Origin: a bacterium
GTDB lineage: Bacteria; Krumholzibacteriota; Krumholzibacteriia; JACNKJ01
DNA: 64,000 nucleotides
Direction of reading: 5' to 3'
NCBI GenBank assembly: GCA_024231955.1
Contig: JAAEPZ010001024.1
Span: 186,001 to 250,000 of the forward strand
A program made the position numbers and the translations under genes. Under the pieces are notes generated by a model. That model saw nothing but the letters and a program-made list of their open reading frames with translations, had not been told where the DNA came from and did not search any database. This document shows, one piece after another, positions 51,488-58,240 of this stretch. Within the stretch, counting starts at the first letter, position 1. Each line of letters begins with the position of its first letter.

Positions 51488-53155
51488 ATGATCCGTCGCA
51501 TATTGATTATCGCAGCTATGCTCCTCATTCCGGCACTCGCATATGCCGCCGATTTCATACCGGGAGAGTTGCTGGTCATCCTGAAATCGGCGGACACCTT
51601 CGAGCTAGCCACGGACAGGAGTCTACGTAGTTCCGACACGCAGACGGCGTCGATCATCGCACGCCACTCACTGAACAACTATGAGCCGCTCATCAAAAAG
51701 AGTACGCAGCAACAGGGTGACAACCTCTACCTGCGCCTCCTCAGCTCCGATCCGGATTGCGACATAATGACCGCCTGCCGCGAACTGAACGACACCGGAC
51801 TCTTCCGGGCCGTCTCCCCGAACTACAACTACTCGGTGCTGCTCAATCCCAATGACCCCATGGTCGGGTCGCAGTGGTACGTCACCAACCCCACCTCCGG
51901 GATCAAACTGAAAGAGGCCTGGGATATCACCACCGGCGACGAAGAGGTGGTTATCGCCATCATCGATACCGGTCTGGACTGGAGTCATCCCGATATCGCG
52001 GCCAACGCCTGGCATAACCCGGATGAGATCGCGGGCAATGGCCTTGATGACGACGCCAACGGCTACATCGACGACATCTACGGTTGGGACTGCGGCCAGA
52101 ACGACAACGATCCCCGACCCGCCCCCTACCACGAAGCGGGCATGGACGTAGGCTTCCACGGCACCCACTGCGGGGGCATCGCCTCGGCCACGGCCAACAA
52201 CAGCCTGGGTATCGCCGGCGCCGGTTGGAGCTGCAAGCTGATGGGGTTGAAAACCACCAACGGCGACAACTTCAGCCTCGGGGCCATCACCACCTCATTC
52301 AACTACGCCATGGCCGAACTGCCCGATGTCATCTCGATGAGTTTCGGCGGACCCACCGCCGACTTCGGCTTCATCCAGGCCCTGATCGATGATGCCGTCG
52401 CCGCCGGTATCGTCTGCGTGGCGGCCGCCGGCAACGACAACAACTCCGTGCAGATGCTCCCCGCCGCCTGCGATCACGTGATCTCGGTCGGCGCGACCAA
52501 CGAGAGCAATCAACGCGCTTCGTTCTCGACCTACGGCACCTGGGTGGATGTCGCTGCGCCCGGCGAGCACATCTGGTCCACCATCCAGAGCAACTACAGC
52601 TTCGATTTTCTCACGGAGCTGCTCTACTCGCTCTCCTACGGCTATGACGGCACGAACCCCTACATGTACTGCGACGGCACCTCCATGGCCTGCCCCCTCG
52701 TGGCCGGCGTCTGCGGACTGGTTCGCTCCCTCGCCCCCGGCATGACCAGCGACGAGATGCGCGACCACCTGCGCAATACGGGCGACAACGTCAGCTACGA
52801 CCAGCCGCTGGGGGTGAAGGTCAACGCATTCAATGCGGTCGACGGACTCGCCACCGCCGCGCCCGACGGTGTCCCCGCACTCTCCGCTTTGCGCAACGCT
52901 TTCCCCAATCCGTTCAACCCGACGACCACGATCGGCTATTCGCTCAACGCCACAGGTCCGATCAGCCTGCGGATCTTCGACATCAACGGCCGACTCGTGC
53001 GTGAACTGGTGAATGACATGCAGACGGCGGGCGATCACACCGCCGTCTGGAACGGCCGCGACGACTCCGGCCACGCCCTGCCCAGCGGCCTCTACTTCGC
53101 CCGACTGGTTCACGCCCGAGGTACGGAGAGCCGAAAGCTGATGCTGCTGAAGTAG
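51488..53155 (+). CDS. Secreted subtilisin-family (S8) serine protease with FlgD-like sorting domain
   Basis: 555 residues with signal peptide (ILIIAAMLLIPALAYA) and an I9-like propeptide (~22-115, FIPGELLVILKSADTF). The catalytic triad is complete: Asp160 in AIIDTGLDWSHPDI, His224 in GFHGTHCGG, Ser399 in CDGTSMACPLVAG, with oxyanion Asn316 in AAAGNDN. The C-terminal ~85 residues form the T9SS-like domain (NAFPNPFNPTTT to ESRKLMLLK). A TATAAT box lies at 51401-51406, about 80 bases upstream. Probably an extracellular protease of broad specificity, activated after export. Confidence 0.95.
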   Translation: MIRRILIIAAMLLIPALAYAADFIPGELLVILKSADTFELATDRSLRSSDTQTASIIARHSLNNYEPLIKKSTQQQGDNLYLRLLSSDPDCDIMTACRELNDTGLFRAVSPNYNYSVLLNPNDPMVGSQWYVTNPTSGIKLKEAWDITTGDEEVVIAIIDTGLDWSHPDIAANAWHNPDEIAGNGLDDDANGYIDDIYGWDCGQNDNDPRPAPYHEAGMDVGFHGTHCGGIASATANNSLGIAGAGWSCKLMGLKTTNGDNFSLGAITTSFNYAMAELPDVISMSFGGPTADFGFIQALIDDAVAAGIVCVAAAGNDNNSVQMLPAACDHVISVGATNESNQRASFSTYGTWVDVAAPGEHIWSTIQSNYSFDFLTELLYSLSYGYDGTNPYMYCDGTSMACPLVAGVCGLVRSLAPGMTSDEMRDHLRNTGDNVSYDQPLGVKVNAFNAVDGLATAAPDGVPALSALRNAFPNPFNPTTTIGYSLNATGPISLRIFDINGRLVRELVNDMQTAGDHTAVWNGRDDSGHALPSGLYFARLVHARGTESRKLMLLK

Positions 53156-53165
53156 AATGGAACAG

Positions 53166-53236
53166 GGGGACACGCACTTACAGGTGCGTGTCCCCTTCTA
53201 ACTCAGGGGACATGCACCTTCCAGGTGCGTGTCCCC
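53166..53236. repeat. Two tandem inverted repeats of the GGGGACAYGCAC family
   Basis: Repeat 1: GGGGACACGCAC (53166-53177), loop TTACAG, GTGCGTGTCCCC (53184-53195). Repeat 2: GGGGACATGCACCT (53206-53219), loop TCC plus, AGGTGCGTGTCCCC (53223-53236). Both arms pair perfectly apart from one G-T pair. They follow the subtilase stop codon and could terminate transcription, but lack T-runs. They look like REP-type elements. Confidence 0.75.
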
Positions 53237-53254
53237 TATTTACTTTGAATCCCC

Positions 53255-53383
53255 ATGTCGTACTATCACTTCAATGTCATTCGCCGCCCCTACTTCGAAA
53301 AGTACAAGGACCTGAAGCTTCTCGAGATAGGCGTGGCGCTCTCCTGCTGCGGCGACTTCCGCCACTATCTGGATTCGGATTGA
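53255..53383 (+). pseudogene. Possible 42-codon remnant or small ORF
   Basis: A 42-residue frame with a charged, protein-like composition (YYHFNVIRRPYFEKYKDLK, LEIGVALSCCGDF), lying between the inverted repeats and the ABC-F gene. No ribosome binding site or signal peptide is seen. It could be a fragment of a longer gene lost by decay, perhaps associated with the repeats. No family recognised. Confidence 0.3.
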
Positions 53384-53428
53384 CGGAATCATTGCGGATC
53401 CGCCTCCCGCGGCTTTATTGTCCCCACC

Positions 53429-55216
53429 ATGGCTCTACTCGATCTAAAAAACATCTCCTTCAGAATCAGCGGTCCCCCGCTTCTCGACGACGTCAACCTG
53501 CTCGTCGAAAAGGGGGAGCGTATCTGCCTTATGGGTCGCAACGGCGTGGGCAAAACCACAATGTTGCGCCTGCTCGCGGGGTTGATCAAACCGGACTCCG
53601 GCGAAATCGCCCGTCAGCCCAGGCTGCGTGTGGCGATACTGGCGCAGGAGATGCCGCCCGAGATGACGGGGACCATCCTCGATGTCGTCGCCGGCGGCTT
53701 CGCCCAGGCTGGCCTGCCCACCCCCGACGCGGATCAGCTGCATCTGATCGAGCAGACCATCACCCGCTGCAAACTCGATCGAAACGCCGAATTCGCCACC
53801 CTCTCCACCGGCACCAAACGGCGGACACTGCTGGCGCGCGCTCTGGTGATCGAACCGGATATCCTGCTGCTGGACGAGCCCACCAACCATCTCGACATCG
53901 ACGCCATCGATTGGCTCGAAGCGGAACTGGGCCGTTTTGCCGGGACGATCTTCTTCGTCACCCACGATCGCGCCTTCCTGCGGGCGCTGGCCCGGCGGAT
54001 CATCGAACTCGACCGCGGCCGTCTCAGCGACTGGAAATGCGGCTACGACACCTTCCTGCAGCGACGCGAAGAGACGCTCCGCATCGAGGAGAGCCGCAAC
54101 TCCGAATTCGACCGCAAGCTGGCCGAGGAGGAGGTCTGGCTCCGGCGGGGGATCCTCGCCCGTCGCACCCGCAACGAAGGGCGGGTCCGCGCTCTGTTGA
54201 AGATGAGGGAGGAGCGGAGAGATCGACGCGAGCAAACGGGGAGCGCCCGCATCGCCCTGCAGGACGGCATGCGCTCCGGCAGACAAGTGATTCGGACTCG
54301 GGATCTTGACTTCGCGTGGGATGATCTGGTGATGGTCAAGCACTTCACCACACGGATCGCCCGCGGCGACAAGATCGGTATCCTCGGTCCCAACGGGTCG
54401 GGCAAGACCACGCTGCTCCGCCTGCTGCTGGGCGAGTTGACTCCGACCGGCGGCGAGATCGAGCACGGCGTGAACCTGCAGGTGGCCTACTACGACCAGC
54501 AACGCGACCAACTCGACGAGAGCCTGTCGGTGCAGGAGAACATCACCGGGGGCAGCGACACCGTCTACTTCAACGGCAAAGCGGTTCATATCGTCACCTA
54601 TCTCAAGAACTTCCTCTTCACTGCCGATCAGGCCCGCTCGCCGATCAGCCACCTCTCGGGCGGCGAACGCAACCGTCTGCTCCTGGCCCGCCTCTTCACC
54701 AAACCCGCCAACGTGCTGGTGCTTGATGAGCCGACCAACGATCTCGACATCGAGACCGTCGAACTGCTCGAGGAGATGCTGGTCGACTTCGAGGGAACGC
54801 TGCTTCTGGTCAGTCATGACCGGGAGTTCCTCGACAACGTCACCACCAGCACGCTCGTGCTCGAAGGCGCCGGCCACATCGCCGAAACGGTGGGCGGCTA
54901 TTCGGATTGGGCGCGGACCGTCAAGGACAAGGCGACTCCGAAATCCAACAGCAAAAAGGGGAAGCAGGGAAAGCCCCGCGTCGATAGTCCCCGCAAGTTG
55001 ACCTGGAAGGAGCGGCGGGAGCTGGAGGCGTTGCCGCAGCAGATCGAATCCGGCGAAACCGAACAGACCGACCTGCATGAGAAACTGGGGGATCCGAGCT
55101 TCTACCAGGAGGCGGGCGAGCAGGTGGCCATCGTCACTGCCCGTCTTGAGGCCCTCAAGTCCGAACTCGCCGAGCTATACGTCCGCTGGGAGGAGCTGGA
55201 CGGCCTGGAGTCCTGA
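53429..55216 (+). CDS. ABC-F family ATPase (Uup/EttA-like)
   Basis: 595 residues, two ABC ATPase domains, no membrane segments. Domain 1: Walker A GRNGVGKTT, signature LSTGTKRR (degenerate), Walker B DILLLDEPTNHLDID. Linker of ~80 residues, rich in Arg/Glu, predicted coiled coil (P-site tRNA-interaction motif region; LRRGILARRTRNEGR). Domain 2: Walker A GPNGSGKTT, signature LSGGERNR, Walker B NVLVLDEPTNDLDIE. A C-terminal coiled coil (KLTWKERRELEALPQQIE to end) is typical of Uup-type proteins. Family role: ribosome-associated ATPases that act on the E site or in DNA-related repair. Uup is the closest by C-terminal extension. Confidence 0.95.
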   Translation: MALLDLKNISFRISGPPLLDDVNLLVEKGERICLMGRNGVGKTTMLRLLAGLIKPDSGEIARQPRLRVAILAQEMPPEMTGTILDVVAGGFAQAGLPTPDADQLHLIEQTITRCKLDRNAEFATLSTGTKRRTLLARALVIEPDILLLDEPTNHLDIDAIDWLEAELGRFAGTIFFVTHDRAFLRALARRIIELDRGRLSDWKCGYDTFLQRREETLRIEESRNSEFDRKLAEEEVWLRRGILARRTRNEGRVRALLKMREERRDRREQTGSARIALQDGMRSGRQVIRTRDLDFAWDDLVMVKHFTTRIARGDKIGILGPNGSGKTTLLRLLLGELTPTGGEIEHGVNLQVAYYDQQRDQLDESLSVQENITGGSDTVYFNGKAVHIVTYLKNFLFTADQARSPISHLSGGERNRLLLARLFTKPANVLVLDEPTNDLDIETVELLEEMLVDFEGTLLLVSHDREFLDNVTTSTLVLEGAGHIAETVGGYSDWARTVKDKATPKSNSKKGKQGKPRVDSPRKLTWKERRELEALPQQIESGETEQTDLHEKLGDPSFYQEAGEQVAIVTARLEALKSELAELYVRWEELDGLES

Positions 55217-55318
55217 TTTCCGCTCCCCTGTCTTGCCGATAATTACCGGACCATCCGTATACGACCCCCATATCAATATTGTATAATTGTGAGCAGGTCT
55301 TTCACAGGAGGTCCGAAA

Positions 55319-57082
55319 GTGACTCGACAGCCGTTGTTCCTCACTCTGATGCTGGTAATCATCTTATCGACTTTCGCGTCGCCGGCGCTCGCCACGGTGC
55401 CTGCACCGGACTCCGAGGGGGGGATCCCGGAGATCCAGCGACCCTGGACGCCACCAGCATTCCGCGATCCGCCGCCCTCGCTGGGTCCCTTCAACTATGT
55501 GCGCGAGTTTGTGCAGATGACCGACTTCTTCGCGACGTGGCAACTCGCCGATCCTGATTCTTCCGATTACGGCGGTATGATCGAAGCTGAAGCAGGTTAT
55601 CTGGGAGACGTCATCCAGACCGACAACACGCTCGAAGCGATCTGGTGCTGGTCCCGTTATCGGGAGTTCTCGGGGCGCGACACCTACGACGAGAACATCG
55701 CCGCCGCGTGGATCTACTGCACCCGTTATCCCGCCTGGAACGAAGAGGGCGGCGTCGGCCAGGATTACTATCGCGTACACAACTGCGCCTGGGGACTCAC
55801 CGCCGTGCTGCGGTACAAAGCGGCGACGGGCGACGACAGCTTCGACGCCTACGCCGTGACCTGCGCGGACTATATCGCCGCCCATCCTCTGGATCTCTTT
55901 TCCGGTACGATCTACGATCGCTATCTCAACGCCTTCGTCCAGGGTTGGGCGGCCGGCAACCTGTATCTGTACGGAGAAGCGCTGGGGAACACCTCCTACA
56001 TGTCCACGGCCGTCCAGCAAGGCAACACCATTAGGGGCTGGCTCGACATCAACCCGTCCACTTACATGAACGCCGAGTACTGGGCCATGAGCAGCGGGAC
56101 GGCGGTGTGGGGCGTCTGCAACTCCACATTCCGGGACGGCCATCCCGATACGAACTGGTGGCTCACCATGAACTACGCCTACATACCGACCTGGGTGGAT
56201 TGGTACAATGTTCCCGGCTACGACTGGGACAGCTCCTGGAACGTCGCTTACCTGAATGCCCACTTCGCCATTTGGGATCTTATGGGCGAACAGTACATGT
56301 GGGACAACGGCAAGGCTCTGACCGATAACCTCCTCTCACTCGACACGGACGACGACGGCGGCATCGTCGCCGAAACCCAGGATCCCGTCACCGAGGACAT
56401 GAGCTGGGTGACCTGCTACCTCGTCAAGTTCGGCGTCGATCGCCTGATGGGCGAACCTCTCGCCCACGACACAGGCGTGCTGAAATTCATCGAACCGCTT
56501 GAGGGACAGGTCTTCGATCAGGGTGAAATCATCCCGGTCAGATTCATCGTCACCAATTACGGTCTGAACGACGAGTACGACGTCGAACTCTCATGGTCGG
56601 ACACGGGGATGCCGGGCATCATGGACCCCGTCGACCTCCCCTTCGGGCGGCAGGACACGATTTCGATGACCTCACTGCCGTATGCTTTGGGCAATGTCGA
56701 CCTGAGCGCGAGTACGAATCTCACCGGCGACGAGAACCCCGCCAACGATGAAGCCACGGTCACCGTTTTCATCAACGACCTCACCGCTGTTGCCGAGGAC
56801 CGTTTCTGCGGCATGGAGCCTGAGGTAACGGTCAACCCCTTCCGCACCGAGACGGGTTTCAACTTCAGTCTGGCTACGGCTGCGGATGTCACGTTGGATA
56901 TCTTCGACATCCGGGGACGCCGGGTGACGCATCTGTCCGGAAGACAACTGCCGGCCGGCGTCAACACGCTGATCTGGAATGGCCGCGACAACGAAGGGCG
57001 GGATGTCCCCGCCGGACTCTATCTTTACCGCGTCAACTCCGGCGAGCTCACCGGCAGCGGCAAGGTGCTCCGGCTCAGATGA
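55319..57082 (+). CDS. Secreted alpha-toroid-like protein with CARDB-like and FlgD-like sorting domains
   Basis: 587 residues from GTG 55319, chosen because AGGAGG (55306-55311) lies seven bases upstream; a TATAAT box is at 55282-55287. Signal peptide LFLTLMLVIILSTFASPALA. Residues ~60-390 consist of repeated helical units rich in Trp/Tyr (TLEAIWCWSRYREFSG, NCAWGLTAVLRYKAAT, YLNAFVQGWAAGNLYLYG, YWAMSSGTAVWGVCNS), suggesting a six-hairpin/alpha-alpha-toroid fold as in some glycosidases and pectate lyases, though no catalytic residues can be named. A CARDB-like beta domain (~400-500: PVRFIVTNYGLNDEYDVELSW) and the T9SS-like domain (VNPFRTETGFNFSL to KVLRLR) follow. Confidence 0.78.
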   Translation: MTRQPLFLTLMLVIILSTFASPALATVPAPDSEGGIPEIQRPWTPPAFRDPPPSLGPFNYVREFVQMTDFFATWQLADPDSSDYGGMIEAEAGYLGDVIQTDNTLEAIWCWSRYREFSGRDTYDENIAAAWIYCTRYPAWNEEGGVGQDYYRVHNCAWGLTAVLRYKAATGDDSFDAYAVTCADYIAAHPLDLFSGTIYDRYLNAFVQGWAAGNLYLYGEALGNTSYMSTAVQQGNTIRGWLDINPSTYMNAEYWAMSSGTAVWGVCNSTFRDGHPDTNWWLTMNYAYIPTWVDWYNVPGYDWDSSWNVAYLNAHFAIWDLMGEQYMWDNGKALTDNLLSLDTDDDGGIVAETQDPVTEDMSWVTCYLVKFGVDRLMGEPLAHDTGVLKFIEPLEGQVFDQGEIIPVRFIVTNYGLNDEYDVELSWSDTGMPGIMDPVDLPFGRQDTISMTSLPYALGNVDLSASTNLTGDENPANDEATVTVFINDLTAVAEDRFCGMEPEVTVNPFRTETGFNFSLATAADVTLDIFDIRGRRVTHLSGRQLPAGVNTLIWNGRDNEGRDVPAGLYLYRVNSGELTGSGKVLRLR

Positions 57083-57138
57083 TGTGCGGTTATTGAACAC
57101 GGACAGCCGTTCGCGCCAAGAACGGATCCGATATATGA

Positions 57139-57168
57139 AAAAGGCGGTGGGGCAACCCACCGCCTTTT
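57139..57168. terminator. Bidirectional rho-independent terminator
   Basis: AAAAGGCGGTGGG (57139-57151), loop GCAA, CCCACCGCCTTTT (57156-57168). A-run and T-run flank both sides, serving the convergent genes on each side. Confidence 0.93.
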
Positions 57169-57201
57169 ATTGTTAACTGGCCGTCATTCAGATTCCGTCC
57201 G

Positions 57202-58032
57202 CTACTTGATCCCCAGCAGCTCGACATCGAAAACCAGCATGCCCGCAGGCGCTCCGGGCTGACCGTTATAGGCGAGAGCCTGGGGGATCCACAGGCGACG
57301 TTTTTCACCGATGACCATCAGCTGCAGACCCTCGGTCCAGCCGGGGATGACCCTGTCCAATGGGAAGGAGATCGATTCACCCCGGGTAACCGACGAATCG
57401 AACATCTCGCCATCAGTGGTCCAGCCCGTGTAATGCACGGTCACCGTGCTCGTGGCTTGCGGATGATCGGTACCCGTGCCGGGCGAGATAACCTTGGAGG
57501 CGAGCCCGCTCGCAGTAACCTCGGCATCCTTGGGCGGCGCGGCGACATCTGCAGGAACCGGCGGCGGCGGCGGTGCCTTCTCGAACTCGAACAGTTCGAC
57601 GTCGAAAACCAGCATGCCCGCCGGACGGCCCGGCATGTTTTGGTAGGCAAGTTCCACGGGGATCCAGAGGCGACGTTTTTCGCCGACAACCATCAGCTGC
57701 AGGCCCTCGGTCCAGCCGGGGATGACCCTGTCCAGCGGGAAGGAGATGGTTTCGCCCCGCTCGACCGACGAGTCGAACATCTCGCCGTCGGTGGTCCAGC
57801 CCGTGTAGTGCACGGTCACATTGTCGCGGGGACCGGGATGCTCCGCACCCGTACCTTTGACGAGCACCTTGGAGGCCAGACCGCTCGCCGTCACCTCGGC
57901 GTCCTTGGGCGGCGCGGCGACATCCGCGGGCGCGGTCAGCGCATCAGCCGCCCGAGCGTGGTCATCTGAATGGACCATCGCCAGGCAGACAAACAGGGCA
58001 ATTAGAGTGAACGAACTCAACTGAAATATCAT
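57202..58032 (-). CDS. Exported FKBP-type peptidyl-prolyl isomerase with two tandem FKBP domains
   Basis: 276 residues from ATG 58032 (AAAGGATC upstream) with signal peptide FTLIALFVCLAMVHS and a cleavage region near ARA-AD. Two FKBP domains (~45-145 and ~165-275) are nearly identical over long stretches: VTVHYTGWTTDGEMFDSS, ISFPLDRVIPGWTEGLQLM, EKRRLWIP, AGMLVFDVEL occur in both. They are joined by a PPPPPVPADVAAPPKDAE linker whose second half also repeats the start of domain 1. FKBP residues for proline binding (Tyr/Phe/Asp/Val/Ile/Trp set) appear present in both. Periplasmic or surface prolyl isomerase/chaperone; the DNA repeats point to a recent internal duplication. Confidence 0.93.
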   Translation of the reverse strand: MIFQLSSFTLIALFVCLAMVHSDDHARAADALTAPADVAAPPKDAEVTASGLASKVLVKGTGAEHPGPRDNVTVHYTGWTTDGEMFDSSVERGETISFPLDRVIPGWTEGLQLMVVGEKRRLWIPVELAYQNMPGRPAGMLVFDVELFEFEKAPPPPPVPADVAAPPKDAEVTASGLASKVISPGTGTDHPQATSTVTVHYTGWTTDGEMFDSSVTRGESISFPLDRVIPGWTEGLQLMVIGEKRRLWIPQALAYNGQPGAPAGMLVFDVELLGIK

Positions 58033-58240
58033 GACTGATCCTTTCCGGCGCCCATCCCCGGGCGATTCAAAGAATATCGGTCCCGGGCAAACGGATACCC
58101 GAGTGGTCGCCGGCATAGATGGCCCCGAGAGAGGGTTGAACCTGGCGACGCGGCGAAGTGGACAACCTGCATTTCATAGTGCTGTCCCGATGAAAGTACA
58201 CGGCAATCGGCGTTCTGTCATCCCCGAACACGGTCCAGCC

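Noticed and set aside
53444..55078. A 544-codon open frame antisense to the ABC-F gene
   Set aside because: The plus-strand product has complete Walker and signature motifs; the antisense product has none.
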